From the NCBI RefSeq assembly GCF_013408305.1, contig NZ_JACBZS010000001.1, positions 3,410,001 to 3,474,000 on the forward strand: a DNA stretch of 64,000 nt, given 5' to 3'. The notes under the pieces were generated by a model, which made no database searches, was not told the DNA's origin, and saw only the letters and a program-made list of their open reading frames with translations. Source of the DNA: Naumannella cuiyingiana. Lineage in GTDB: Bacteria > Actinomycetota > Actinomycetes > Propionibacteriales > Propionibacteriaceae. The translations under genes and the position numbers were made by a program. Shown in pieces: positions 28,959 to 38,045 of the stretch (within the stretch, counting starts at the first letter, position 1; each line of letters begins with the position of its first letter).

Positions 28959-29735
28959 TCAGCCGAGGAAGCCGCGCAGCAGCGCGGCAGTGTCGTCGCA
29001 GTGGCGTTCCATGGCGCGGCGCGCCCGGGCGGGGTTGCCGGCCAGCACGGCCCGCACGATGCTGCGGTGCTGGTCGGTGGAGTGATCGATGTTGACCGGC
29101 AGCGACGGGATGGCGCAGAGCATCGTGTGCAGGTCGGCCTGGACATGCGTCACCGCGGAGGTGATCGCGGCCGAGCCGGTGACGCCGGCCAGCGCGAGGT
29201 GCAGGCGGGCGTCGGCCTGCCGGTGCTCGGCGGGATCCCCGGCGCCCTCGACCTCGGCGAGGCTGGCGGCGAGCAGTTCGCGTTGTGCCGGGGCGAGCGT
29301 GAGGCTCGCGGCGTACTCGCAGGCGCCCGGTTCGACGATCCGGCGATAGACCAGGGTGTCGAGGAGCTGATCGGTACGCGGCGGCTGGCCGGGCAGCGGG
29401 CCGGCACCCAGGATGGCGCCGGCTTGGTCCGGGTCGTCGTTGGGCACGGTCGGGCTCGACGTGACCTCCGTCCCGCCGCCGCGCCCCCGTCGGGTGCGGA
29501 CCATGCCTGCCGCCCGCAGCGCCGCGATCGCCTCCCGCAGGGTGGCCCGGGAGACCTGCAGCCGGGCGGCCAGCTCGCGCTCGGGCGGCAGCAGTTCGCC
29601 CCGCGCCCAGGCGCCGAGCCGGATGGCCGTGGCCAGTTGCTCGACACAGGCCTCGAACGCGTGATGGGCCCGTACGGGACGCAGCACGACCGCGGGGATC
29701 TGCCCGACGGCGGTCGTGGCGGCCCGTTGTGTCAT
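28959..29735 (-). CDS. FadR/GntR-family regulator of the gamma-glutamyl-amine operon
   Basis: A 258-residue GntR regulator with FCD ligand domain. The winged helix covers about 22-95 (LPPERELAARLQVSRATLREAIAAL, quoted in part here: LPPERELAARLQ, SRATLREAI). The FCD helices carry RRIVEPGA and DARLHLALA, and H-rich segments near 220 could be metal ligands. It is the first gene of the catabolic operon. A perfect inverted repeat lies 40 bp upstream of its start, so it likely represses itself and the operon until amine or glutamyl-amine is present. Confidence 0.88.
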   Translation of the reverse strand: MTQRAATTAVGQIPAVVLRPVRAHHAFEACVEQLATAIRLGAWARGELLPPERELAARLQVSRATLREAIAALRAAGMVRTRRGRGGGTEVTSSPTVPNDDPDQAGAILGAGPLPGQPPRTDQLLDTLVYRRIVEPGACEYAASLTLAPAQRELLAASLAEVEGAGDPAEHRQADARLHLALAGVTGSAAITSAVTHVQADLHTMLCAIPSLPVNIDHSTDQHRSIVRAVLAGNPARARRAMERHCDDTAALLRGFLG

Positions 29736-29774
29736 GGTCCCCAGTCTGTCGGGGCACCGCCGGTCCCTGTCAAT

Positions 29775-29790
29775 GGTCTGGAGTCAGACC
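29775..29790. promoter_or_regulatory. Operator candidate for the FCD regulator
   Basis: GGTCTG-GAGT-CAGACC is a perfect 6-bp inverted repeat in the short gap between the regulator gene (start 29735) and the ybdD gene (end 29806). TGGTC/GACC half-sites are common for FCD-type GntR proteins. Confidence 0.5.
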
Positions 29791-29805
29791 TTTTGAACTT
29801 TCTGC

Positions 29806-30000
29806 TCAGCAGCAGCGCATGCCGGGGCGCGCGTCGGCCTCGGCGTGTCTGGTACGCCAGAACTCCCGCTCGGTCGGCACCGACGCATCCGGGTGGGTGG
29901 CGCGCAGGTGTTCGACATAGCGCCGGTACGCCCGATCGCCCATGATCGAGCCGACGTACCAACTGGCCACCCGCCAGGCCCGCTCCAGCACCGCGGTCAT
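29806..30000 (-). CDS. YbdD/YjiX family small protein
   Basis: A 64-residue protein with the family's conserved GDRAYRRYVEHL segment, a Trp-Arg-rich middle and the typical MRCC end. YbdD-type proteins sit downstream of cstA and are needed for CstA-type transport in enterobacteria. Here it overlaps the cstA stop by 4 nt. Confidence 0.88.
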   Translation of the reverse strand: MTAVLERAWRVASWYVGSIMGDRAYRRYVEHLRATHPDASVPTEREFWRTRHAEADARPGMRCC

Positions 30001-32294
30001 CGTCGCTCACCGTCGGCGGGTGCGGTGACCGGCCGCGGCCGGTCCGGCGACGGGTCCAGGCCGGCCTGTTGCCACTCGGCCAGCACGGCCCGCTCCGTGG
30101 CGGTCGGGATGAATCCCGCCGGGGCGAAGATGCGGGTCGGCACCACCGCGTCCTCCGTCGGCGGCCCGGATGACCCGCGAACGGCCTTCGCGCACGCCCA
30201 CAGGGCGGCGATGACGACGATGATCACGAGCAACGCATAGATCACCGACAGGGTGCCCTGGACCGTGGTGTTCCTGATCACCGCGTCGATCTGGGCGGGT
30301 GTGGTCGCCGTCTGGAAGCTCTCCGCGCCGGACGCGCGCGCCTCCCGGGCCGCGGCATTCAGCGCCCAGTAGCCGATCTTCGGGTTCGCGGAGAAGACCT
30401 TCTGGTAGCTGGCGGTGAGGGTGACCGCGAGGTCCCAGGCCAGCGGCAGCCCGGGGATCCAGGCCCACTTGTAGAGCCCGCGTTTGACCACGACGGTGAA
30501 CACGACCGCCAGCGCGATCGCGGCAAGGAGCTGGTTGGCGATGCCGAACAGCGGGAACAACATGTTGATCCCGCCGAGCGGGTCGGTGACGCCCATCAGC
30601 AAGATCGCCCCCCAGGCTGCCACCACGATCGCCGAGCAGAGCCAGGCGCCGACGCGCCAGGAGGGGTCCTTGAAGCGGCTCATCCCGGGGAAGTTGCCCA
30701 AGGTGTCGGTCAGCATGAAGCGGGCGACCCGCGTACCGGCATCGATGGTGGTCAGGATGAACAGCGCCTCGAACATGATCGCGAAGTGGTACCAGAACGC
30801 CTGGGCCGCGGGCAGGAACGGGATCTGGGCGAGGATGTGCGACATCCCGAAGGCGAGCGTGGGCGCGCCGCCGGTCCGCGAGACGATCGACTCCTCCCCG
30901 ACCGATTGCGCGGCGGCGGCGATCTGCTCGGCCGGGTAGGGCGGCAGCGGCTGGCCGCCGGGGGAGAGCAGGCCGAGGCTGTTCACCCAGGCGGCCGCGG
31001 TTCCCGGCTCGCCGCCGGTGACGCCCTTGGGGGCGTTCATCACGAAGTACAGGTGCTGATCGATCGCCACCGCCGCGACCAGCGCCATGATCGCGACGAA
31101 CGACTCGGTCAGCATGCCGCCGTAACCGATCAGGCGGGCCTGCTTCTCCTTCTCGATCAGCTTGGGCGTGGTCCCCGAGGAAATCAGCGCGTGGAAGCCC
31201 GACAGGGCGCCGCAGGCGATGGTGATGAACAAGAAGGGGAACAGCGCGCCGGCGAAGGCCGGGCCGGTCCCGGTGAAGGCGAAGGAGGTGACCGCCGGCA
31301 TCTGGATCACCGGCTGCGCGATCACGATGGCCAGGGCCAGCAGGATGATCGTGCCGACCTTCATGAAGGTCGACAGATAATCGCGGGGAGCGAGCAGGAG
31401 CCAGACCGGCAGCACGGAGGCGAGGAATCCGTACGCGGCAAGCCACAGCGCCAGGGTCGCGGGCTCGAGGGTGAAGAACTCCGCCCAGGAGGAGTTGGCC
31501 ACCCACCCGCCGGCGATGATCGCGAACAGCAGCAGCACCACGCCGATCGCCGAGGTCTCGGAGACCCGCCCGGGGCGGATGAATCGCAGGTAGATCCCCA
31601 TCAGGATGGCGATCGGGATGGTCATCGACACGGAGAAGACACCCCACGGGCTCTCGGCCAGTGCGCCGATCACCACCACGGCGAGCACCGCGATCAGGAT
31701 GATCATGATCGTCAGCACGCCGATCATCGCCGCCCAGCCGCCGATCGGGCCGAGCTCGTCGCGGGCCATCTGCCCGAGGCTTCGGCCGCGGCGGCGCAGG
31801 GACAGGTGCAACACCAAGAAGTCCTGGACCGCGCCGGCGAAGATGACCCCGACGATGATCCAGATGGTGCCGGGCAGGTAGCCCATCTGCGCGGCGAGCA
31901 CCGGGCCGACCAGCGGTCCGGCACCGGAGATCGCGGCGAAGTGGTGCCCGAACAGCACCCGCCGATCGGTCGGCAGGAAGTCCTTGCCGTTGTTCAGGAT
32001 CTCGGCCGGGGTGGCCCGGGTGTCGTCGGGCTGGACGATCTTGCGGTCGATCAGCTTGGAGTAGAAGCGAAAGCCGATGATGTAGCTGCCGACGGCGGCG
32101 AACACGAACCACAGTCCGTTCACCTGCTCGCCCCGGACGACCGCGATCATCACCCAGCCGATCGCGGCCAGCAGCGCGATGATGCCGATCACGATCTTGG
32201 CCCGCAGGCTGGTCCCCGGCGGCTCCTGGACCGCCACGGGGGGCAGGTCGGGATCGGTGCGGATCGCGTTGCCCTGCGGAGCGTCGATGCTCAT
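29997..32294 (-). CDS. cstA: Carbon starvation protein CstA (peptide/pyruvate transporter)
   Basis: A 765-residue polytopic membrane protein of the CstA family, inducible importers of peptides or pyruvate. Marks are the early FGHHFAAISGAGPLVGPV and about 16-18 hydrophobic spans. The Pro-rich tail shows PPTEDAVVP. The frame extends upstream, but ATG 32294 after GGAGG is the start. It is paired with ybdD. Proximity to the gamma-glutamyl-amine operon may be coincidental. Confidence 0.93.
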   Translation of the reverse strand: MSIDAPQGNAIRTDPDLPPVAVQEPPGTSLRAKIVIGIIALLAAIGWVMIAVVRGEQVNGLWFVFAAVGSYIIGFRFYSKLIDRKIVQPDDTRATPAEILNNGKDFLPTDRRVLFGHHFAAISGAGPLVGPVLAAQMGYLPGTIWIIVGVIFAGAVQDFLVLHLSLRRRGRSLGQMARDELGPIGGWAAMIGVLTIMIILIAVLAVVVIGALAESPWGVFSVSMTIPIAILMGIYLRFIRPGRVSETSAIGVVLLLFAIIAGGWVANSSWAEFFTLEPATLALWLAAYGFLASVLPVWLLLAPRDYLSTFMKVGTIILLALAIVIAQPVIQMPAVTSFAFTGTGPAFAGALFPFLFITIACGALSGFHALISSGTTPKLIEKEKQARLIGYGGMLTESFVAIMALVAAVAIDQHLYFVMNAPKGVTGGEPGTAAAWVNSLGLLSPGGQPLPPYPAEQIAAAAQSVGEESIVSRTGGAPTLAFGMSHILAQIPFLPAAQAFWYHFAIMFEALFILTTIDAGTRVARFMLTDTLGNFPGMSRFKDPSWRVGAWLCSAIVVAAWGAILLMGVTDPLGGINMLFPLFGIANQLLAAIALAVVFTVVVKRGLYKWAWIPGLPLAWDLAVTLTASYQKVFSANPKIGYWALNAAAREARASGAESFQTATTPAQIDAVIRNTTVQGTLSVIYALLVIIVVIAALWACAKAVRGSSGPPTEDAVVPTRIFAPAGFIPTATERAVLAEWQQAGLDPSPDRPRPVTAPADGERR

Positions 32295-32380
32295 GTCGCG
32301 GCCTCCAAGCCCTCGAACTGACAGGGTTGAGCTTAGGGCGAGCAGGTCGCCGGCGCACGTGTCAGGCCTAAGCTGCCCGC

Positions 32381-32650
32381 ATGTGTCGCAATATCCGCAC
32401 CCTGCACAATTTCGAACCCGAGGCGACCAACGACGAGGTCCACGCCGCCGCGCTGCAGTACGTTCGCAAGATCGCCGGGACGACCAAGCCCAGCCAGGCC
32501 AACCAGGCGGCATTCGACCGCGCCGTCGCCGAGGTCGCGCACAGCACCCGGCACCTGCTGGATGCCCTGGTCACCTCCGCCCCGCCGAAGAACCGCGAGG
32601 TCGAGGCGGCCAAGGCCAGGGCGCGTTCGGCTGCTCGCTACGCTGGCTGA
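32381..32650 (+). CDS. DUF2277 family protein
   Basis: An 89-residue protein beginning MCRNIRTLHNFEP, the family hallmark, with a conserved helical region (LQYVRKIAGT) and a basic end. It is widespread in actinobacteria as a single gene; function unknown. It is divergent from cstA. Confidence 0.88.
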   Translation: MCRNIRTLHNFEPEATNDEVHAAALQYVRKIAGTTKPSQANQAAFDRAVAEVAHSTRHLLDALVTSAPPKNREVEAAKARARSAARYAG

Positions 32651-32695
32651 CCGGATTCGTCGGGAGTCCTGACCAATCCGACGGGGGAGACGCAG

Positions 32696-33619
32696 ATGCA
32701 TCGAGCGGAGGAGTTCGAAGCGCTGCGACCCCTGTTGTTCTCGATCGCCTACCGGATTCTGGGCAGTGTGGCCGAGGCCGAGGACGCCGTCCAGGAGACG
32801 TGGTTGCGCTATGCGGCGGTCGGCACCGTGCCGAGGTCGCCGAAGGCGTACCTGTGCACAGCGGTCACCCGGGTTTCGATCAATGTGCTCGGATCCGCGC
32901 GGGTCCGGCGCGAGGAGTACGTCGGAGTGTGGTTGCCCGAACCACTGCTCGACGATCCGTACGCCGACCCGCAGCGCTCGGCAGAGTTGGCGGACTCGGT
33001 GTCGATGGCCGCGCTTCGGCTCCTGGAGCACCTGAGTCCGCCGGAGCGGGCCGTGTTCGTGCTGCGCGAGGTCTTCGACTTCGCCTTCTCCGACATCGCC
33101 GTGACGCTGGAACGTTCCGAAGCAGCCTGCCGTCAACTGGCGGTTCGCGCTCGTCGCCACATGGAGTCGGGACGCCCCCGCTTCGAGGCGGACGGTCGTG
33201 ACCGGGACGAACTTGCCGCGCGCTTCTTCGCGGCCTTCACCGATGGCGACGTGGACGCCCTCCGGGCGCTGCTTGCCCGGGATGTCCGGATAGCCGGCGA
33301 CAGCGGTGGCAACGCCCCGGCCCTGGTCCGGCCCGTCACCGGTGCGGAACAGGTGGCACGCGTGCTGGGATCGGTCGGCCCGGTGCTCGCGCGGATCGGG
33401 ATCAGCCATGAGCGGCACCCGATCAATGGACAGCCCGGCGCCATCGCGCGCGATTCCGGCGGCCGGGTCGTGTACGCCCTCGTGCTCGACGTCGCAGGCG
33501 ATCAGATCTCGACCATTCTTGCGGTGAGCAATCCCGACAAGCTCGGCCATCTCGGACGAGTCGGCGACGCCTGGGCGATCCGGGCCGACTTCCAGCGGGC
33601 GCGCCGCACGGCGCGCTGA
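32696..33619 (+). CDS. sigJ: ECF sigma factor, SigJ/ECF41 type with SnoaL-like C-terminal domain
   Basis: A 307-residue sigma-70 factor. Region 2 covers about 8-75 (AEAEDAVQETWLRY), region 4 about 108-160 (LSPPERAVFVLREVFDF), and a fused SnoaL-like domain 165-300 with the late NPDKL motif. ECF41 members use this domain instead of an anti-sigma factor. The WLPEPL linker motif is present, while the DGGGK loop is altered (DSGGN). No COE-type oxidoreductase gene is next to it; a DUF6069-like membrane gene follows, with an ECF41-like promoter between. Confidence 0.92.
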   Translation: MHRAEEFEALRPLLFSIAYRILGSVAEAEDAVQETWLRYAAVGTVPRSPKAYLCTAVTRVSINVLGSARVRREEYVGVWLPEPLLDDPYADPQRSAELADSVSMAALRLLEHLSPPERAVFVLREVFDFAFSDIAVTLERSEAACRQLAVRARRHMESGRPRFEADGRDRDELAARFFAAFTDGDVDALRALLARDVRIAGDSGGNAPALVRPVTGAEQVARVLGSVGPVLARIGISHERHPINGQPGAIARDSGGRVVYALVLDVAGDQISTILAVSNPDKLGHLGRVGDAWAIRADFQRARRTAR

Positions 33620-33654
33620 TCGCGAGAGCGGCTGTGCAGAGGTTCCCGCGGCAC

Positions 33655-33681
33655 TGTCACAGCGGGCGGCCCGGTTCTGTC
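33655..33681 (+). promoter_or_regulatory. ECF41-type promoter candidate
   Basis: TGTCACA (33655-33661) and TGTC (33678-33681) are 16 nt apart. The published ECF41 consensus, from memory, is TGTCACA-N16-CGTC, so this differs at one base. It lies in the 107-bp gap after the sigma gene and 46 bp before the membrane-protein start. Confidence 0.6.
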
Positions 33682-33726
33682 TGAGAGGTGTCACCTTTTC
33701 CGCCGCAACACCCTGAGGACGACGCC

Positions 33727-34224
33727 ATGATCACCACACCGTCGGCAACCGCCCCCGCTCCTGCGGGCAACCGTCGCGCCGCCCCGAGCTTCGGGCGGTT
33801 TGCCCGCACCGCCGCCACCGTCTCGCTGATCGCGACGACGCTCAATCTCGCCTGCTTCGGCGTCGCCCGCGCTGTCGGGGCCACCTTGTTGGTGGACCCC
33901 GGGATCGGGCCGGCGAATCATCTCGTCACGGGTGTCGATGTTGCGTGGAAGACCGCCGTCCCGGTGCTCGCCGGGTCCCTGGTCGTGTGGCTGGCGGCGC
34001 AACGATCCCGACGGGCGGCGAGCGGCGTCATCGTCCTCGGCGGCGTGCTCGCCGCCCTCAGCATTCCCCTTCCGCTGCTGGGCGCCCACGATCCGCGCAC
34101 CGCGACGACGCTCCTCGCCCTGCACACAATCGCCGGCGCTGCCTTCGTCCTGATCGGAGTCCGAACCGTCGCCGCCGCGACATCGGCCGCGGGCGGTCCG
34201 ATCAGCCTCCGGAGCCGTCGGTGA
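33727..34224 (+). CDS. DUF6069-like four-TM membrane protein
   Basis: A 165-residue protein with a polar N-terminus and four hydrophobic spans (about 29-50, 72-92, 98-116, 128-148). ATG 33727 follows GAGGA. It is probably the target of the upstream ECF41-type sigma factor. The last 23 nt overlap the convergent esterase gene. Function unknown; the family name is from memory of similar proteins near SigJ. Confidence 0.75.
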   Translation: MITTPSATAPAPAGNRRAAPSFGRFARTAATVSLIATTLNLACFGVARAVGATLLVDPGIGPANHLVTGVDVAWKTAVPVLAGSLVVWLAAQRSRRAASGVIVLGGVLAALSIPLPLLGAHDPRTATTLLALHTIAGAAFVLIGVRTVAAATSAAGGPISLRSRR

Positions 34225-35278
34225 GCGCGTCCAACATCCGCTCGCGCTCCGTGACGAAGGCAAGACCCGCGCAGTCCCAGTTGTGTCCGCCGTTGCAGCG
34301 CCGGCCCTGATAGGTCACGTTGCGGCCGTACATGTCGAACCGGTGCTCCACGCCGGCGGCGGCCAGCGACCTGGCGAAGGTGCGGGTCGACCAGCCGGCC
34401 CCGCGCTCGAAGATGTCTGCGTCATTGGCGCCGGAGCCGGCGTACAGACTGACCGTGGTGTCGGCGAGGTCGCCCGCATGCCGCACCGGGTTCTGTTCCT
34501 TCCAGCCCCCGTCCTTCGGCCAGACCACCGGGCCGAACGGGCCGTACGGGTTCCAGCCCTGCACGGTCAGGCTGCCGATGACGGCGCCGCGGATCACCTG
34601 GTCCTCCAGGTCGAGACCCCCGGAGAACGATGCCGCGTAGGAATAGAGCTCCGGATACTGCTGGGCGTACCGGATCGCGCCGAAGCCGCCCATCGAGAAG
34701 CCGGCCACGCCGCGGTGGTCGCGATCGGCGATGGTGCGCAGATTGGCGTCGATGAACGGCACCACCTGCTCGTTGTGGAAGGTCCGCCAGTCGTTCTTCC
34801 GCCCGGAGCCGTTGGACCCCTTCCAGTCGGTGTACCAGCTCGTCTCGCCGCCCTCGACCGACACATAGATCACCTCGGTGCCGTCGGTCGCGTCCTCGAG
34901 GCCGGCCTTCTCGGTCCACTCGCGGTAGTTGCCGGGATTGCCGTTGTAGATGTACAGCACGGGGTAGTCGCGGTCGGAGGAGAAGTAGTCCTCGGGCAGC
35001 GTTACGCGCAGGGACAGGCCGTAGGTCGTCTGGACGTCGTCGGTGACCTTGTCCGAGGAGATCCGGTAGTCATAGGAGCGGTCCAGGTTCTCCACCCGCT
35101 CCACCCGCTGCACGGTGATCCCGTTGGCGTCCTCGGCGGGCGGCAGCGGCTCGGCCCGGGCGGGAGTCATCGGCGCGAACCAGGCGAGTGCGCCGACCGC
35201 GACGGCGGCCAGCACCCTGCGGCCGGGCCGTCGCGGGCCGTCGATGTCGTCAATGACCGTGGGGGGCATGCGGTCCAT
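34202..35278 (-). CDS. Secreted esterase (esterase D / mycolyltransferase-like fold)
   Basis: A 358-residue exported alpha/beta hydrolase. A signal sequence ends near APMTPARA-EP (about residue 43), and the nucleophile elbow is GFSMGG. A late HNW His is likely part of the triad. The family includes S-formylglutathione hydrolases and antigen-85-like enzymes; substrate cannot be told. Two Cys near the C-terminus (RRCNGGHNWDC) may form a disulfide. ATG 35278 after AAGGA is preferred to upstream starts. Confidence 0.85.
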   Translation of the reverse strand: MDRMPPTVIDDIDGPRRPGRRVLAAVAVGALAWFAPMTPARAEPLPPAEDANGITVQRVERVENLDRSYDYRISSDKVTDDVQTTYGLSLRVTLPEDYFSSDRDYPVLYIYNGNPGNYREWTEKAGLEDATDGTEVIYVSVEGGETSWYTDWKGSNGSGRKNDWRTFHNEQVVPFIDANLRTIADRDHRGVAGFSMGGFGAIRYAQQYPELYSYAASFSGGLDLEDQVIRGAVIGSLTVQGWNPYGPFGPVVWPKDGGWKEQNPVRHAGDLADTTVSLYAGSGANDADIFERGAGWSTRTFARSLAAAGVEHRFDMYGRNVTYQGRRCNGGHNWDCAGLAFVTERERMLDALTDGSGG

Positions 35279-35402
35279 GGCGAGTCCTTTCGAAGTGATT
35301 CGATTGCTCTCACCCTGCCGAACCCCGGTCGCATCGGGCAAGGGGGGTCCGGTTGTCGTTCGCCGGGCGCGCGCGGTCGCGGCGGGGCCCTAGATTGTCG
35401 CC

Positions 35403-36698
35403 GTGATCGATCCGGACCCGAGCCAGACCGCAGGCCCCACCCGCAGCTTCCGTTGGCGACGCGTACCGGACCGGCCGGGAGCGATCGTCGCGCCGGACGA
35501 GCGGTTGTCCTGGCCGCGGACCGTCGGACTCGGCGTCCAACATGTGCTCGCCATGTTCGGCGCGACCTTCCTGGTGCCGGTGCTGACCGGGTTCCCGCCC
35601 AGCACGACCATCCTGTTCTCCGGGATCGGGACGATCCTGTTCTTGTTGATCACCGGCAACCGGCTGCCGAGCTACCTGGGGTCGTCGTTCGCGTTCATTG
35701 CCCCGGTGACTGCCGCCGCATCGCCGGGCGGCGCGCTCGGTGGGATCGTCGCGATCGGCGTCTTGTTGATGATCGTCGGCGCGATCGTGCACGTCGCCGG
35801 TACGCGGTGGATCGATGCCCTGATGCCGCCCGTCGTGGCCGGCGCGATCGTCGCCCTGATCGGCTTCAACCTGGCCCCGGCCGCCCGGGACAACTTCGTC
35901 CAGCAGCCGGTGACGGCGGTGATCACGCTGGCGGTGGTGATCTTGTCCACGGTCGTGTTCCGGGGCCTGCTGGGGCGGATGGCGATCGTGCTCGGCGTGG
36001 TCGTGGGCTATCTGGTCGCGGTGGTACGCGGCGAGGTCGACTTCGCCACCGTGGCTGCGGCCGCCTGGGTGGGGCTGCCGCAGTTCTCGACACCGACGCT
36101 GGATCCGGCCGTGTTGCCGATCTTCCTGCCCGTGGTGCTGGTCCTGGTGGCCGAGAATGTGGGCCACGTGCGGGCGGTCAGCCAACTGACGGGCCGCGAT
36201 CTCGGACCGTTGACCGGGCGCGCGCTGTTCGCCGACGGGCTGGCGACGACGCTCTCGGGCTCGGCCGGCGGTTCCGGCACCACCACCTACGGCGAGAACA
36301 TCGGGGTGATGGCGGCGACCCGGGTCTACTCGACCGCCGCGTACTGGGTGGCTGCGGTCGTCGCCGTCGCGCTCGGCCTGTCGCCGAAGGTCGGCGCGTT
36401 GATCAACACCATTCCGCCCGGGGTGATCGGGGGCGTGACGACCGTGCTCTACGGGCTGATCGGGGTGATCGGAATCAGGATCTGGATCGACAACCGGGTC
36501 GACTTCTCCCGGCCCGCGAACCAGTTGACGGCCGCGGTGGCGCTGATCATCGCCATCGCCGACTTCACCTTCAGCGCCGGCGCGCTGAGCTTCAAGGGGA
36601 TCGCACTGGGATCGGTCGCGGCGATCGTCGTCTACCACCTGATGAGCGGGATCGCCCGCCTGCGCGGTACCGACCGCGATGCCGACCCGGCGGCATAG
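35403..36698 (+). CDS. Uracil/xanthine permease (NCS2 family)
   Basis: A 431-residue nucleobase:cation symporter-2 protein with about 12-14 spans. Marks are GVQHVLAMFGATFLVP at the start and the TTYGENIGVMAATRVYS substrate-site segment near residue 298. It imports uracil, xanthine or a related base; exact base not assignable. The next gene starts 9 bp after its stop. Confidence 0.9.
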   Translation: MIDPDPSQTAGPTRSFRWRRVPDRPGAIVAPDERLSWPRTVGLGVQHVLAMFGATFLVPVLTGFPPSTTILFSGIGTILFLLITGNRLPSYLGSSFAFIAPVTAAASPGGALGGIVAIGVLLMIVGAIVHVAGTRWIDALMPPVVAGAIVALIGFNLAPAARDNFVQQPVTAVITLAVVILSTVVFRGLLGRMAIVLGVVVGYLVAVVRGEVDFATVAAAAWVGLPQFSTPTLDPAVLPIFLPVVLVLVAENVGHVRAVSQLTGRDLGPLTGRALFADGLATTLSGSAGGSGTTTYGENIGVMAATRVYSTAAYWVAAVVAVALGLSPKVGALINTIPPGVIGGVTTVLYGLIGVIGIRIWIDNRVDFSRPANQLTAAVALIIAIADFTFSAGALSFKGIALGSVAAIVVYHLMSGIARLRGTDRDADPAA

Positions 36699-36707
36699 GC
36701 GGCGGGG

Positions 36708-37886
36708 ATGAGCGTACGCCGGATCACCGATGCGCAGCGGCGCGCCCGGCTCGGCGCTCGTCACCTGCTGGCCCCGGCGGCGCGGTGCGACGATGCGGGC
36801 GCGATCGCCGACGCCGTGCTCGCGCTCCACGCCACCGACCCGCCGACCGTGCATCTGTCGGCCTGGGCCCGGATGGCGACGCCGGAGCCGTCGGCGGTTG
36901 AGCAGCGATTGGCCGACAAGACCCTGGTCCGCCACCACGCGATGCGACGCACCCTCTGGGTGGCGGGCGTCCCCACGATGGCGCTGATGCACGAGGCCGC
37001 CACCCGCAAGATCGCCGCCAACGAATGCCGGCTGCTGGTCCGCATGCTCACCGACAGCGGGATCGATGCCCCGGAGCGCTGGATCGCCGACGCCACCGCC
37101 GAGGTGCTCGCCCTGCTGCGCGCCGAGGGGCCGCTGAACTCCCGGGCCATCGGCAAGCGCCTGCCGCGGCTGAACACCGGGCTCCGGGCCGGGTCCGGCA
37201 CGAAATGGGAGGTCGCCCAGTCCGCGCACACCCGCCTGCTCACCCTGCTCGGCTTCGAGGCTGTGGTGACCCGGACCACCCCGGTCGGGGGCTGGCACAC
37301 CTCGGAGTTCGCCTGGCTGCCGACGGCCGACTGGCTCGGCCGCGAGCTCGCCGGCCCGCCATTCGCCGAGAGCGCGGCCGAACTGGCCGGCGCCTGGCTG
37401 CGGCGATTCGGTCCGGCGACGGCCGAGGATCTGCAGTGGTGGATGGGCTGGACCAAGACGCTGACCCGGGACGCGCTGGCCGCGGCGGGGGCCGAGCCGG
37501 TGGAACTGTCCGAGGGGCCCGGCTGGCTGGCGCCCGATGATCATGATTTCGCCGACCCGGGGCCGTGGGTCGCCCTGTTGCCGACGCTGGACCCGACGAC
37601 GATGGGATGGAAGCACCGGCGGTGGTACCTCCCGGAAACGGCGGCCCGGGACGCCTTCGACCGCGCCGGCAACGCCTCGCCGACCGTCTGGGCCGACGGC
37701 CGGGTGGTCGGAACCTGGGCGCAGCGCGCCGACGGGCAGATCCGGATCCACTGGTTCGAGGAGGTGCCGGCCCGGCGTCGCCACGAGATCACCACCCGCG
37801 CCGAGGAAGTCGCCGGGTGGATCGGGGAGACCCGCTTCCGGGTCCGCTTCCCGAGCCCGCTGCACAAGACACTCCTCACCGACTGA
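36708..37886 (+). CDS. Winged-helix DNA-binding domain protein (AlkZ/HTH_42 family)
   Basis: A 392-residue protein of the winged-helix HTH_42 family, which includes the DNA glycosylase AlkZ that unhooks crosslinks. Family marks are LALHATDPPTVHLSAWARM, VRHHAMRRTLWV and the later FGPATAEDLQWWMGW. The AlkZ-like QxQ catalytic pair is not obvious, so a repair activity is only possible. ATG 36708, 9 bp after the permease gene. Confidence 0.85.
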   Translation: MSVRRITDAQRRARLGARHLLAPAARCDDAGAIADAVLALHATDPPTVHLSAWARMATPEPSAVEQRLADKTLVRHHAMRRTLWVAGVPTMALMHEAATRKIAANECRLLVRMLTDSGIDAPERWIADATAEVLALLRAEGPLNSRAIGKRLPRLNTGLRAGSGTKWEVAQSAHTRLLTLLGFEAVVTRTTPVGGWHTSEFAWLPTADWLGRELAGPPFAESAAELAGAWLRRFGPATAEDLQWWMGWTKTLTRDALAAAGAEPVELSEGPGWLAPDDHDFADPGPWVALLPTLDPTTMGWKHRRWYLPETAARDAFDRAGNASPTVWADGRVVGTWAQRADGQIRIHWFEEVPARRRHEITTRAEEVAGWIGETRFRVRFPSPLHKTLLTD

Positions 37887-37904
37887 GCCGGGCCCGATCG
37901 GAGC

Positions 37905-37967
37905 GCTCACCCACCACTTGCTCGGTCACCCAACAGCAATAGGTGTTGGGTGACCGAGGAAGTGGTG
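37905..37967. repeat. Palindromic repeat, left copy
   Basis: The arms CACCACTT-G-CTCGGTCACCCAACA (37912-37935) and its complement (37944-37967) form a 24-bp stem with a single G-G mismatch and an 8-nt loop GCAATAGG. Positions 37905-37958 match 39121-39173 downstream at nearly every base, in the same orientation. It lies between the AlkZ-like gene and the AbiEi-type gene. Confidence 0.85.
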
Positions 37968-38045
37968 CGTCGGCGGGGGTCGGGGAGGGATTGCACCGGG
38001 CGGCCCGGGCTCGGGCAGACCCGGTTGTCCACAGGGGGCTGGCGA

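Noticed and set aside
37950-38045. N-terminal 32-residue extension of the AbiEi-type protein
   Set aside because: The GTG at 37950 is inside the palindrome arm and the extension lacks family similarity; GTG 38046 has a ribosome site.
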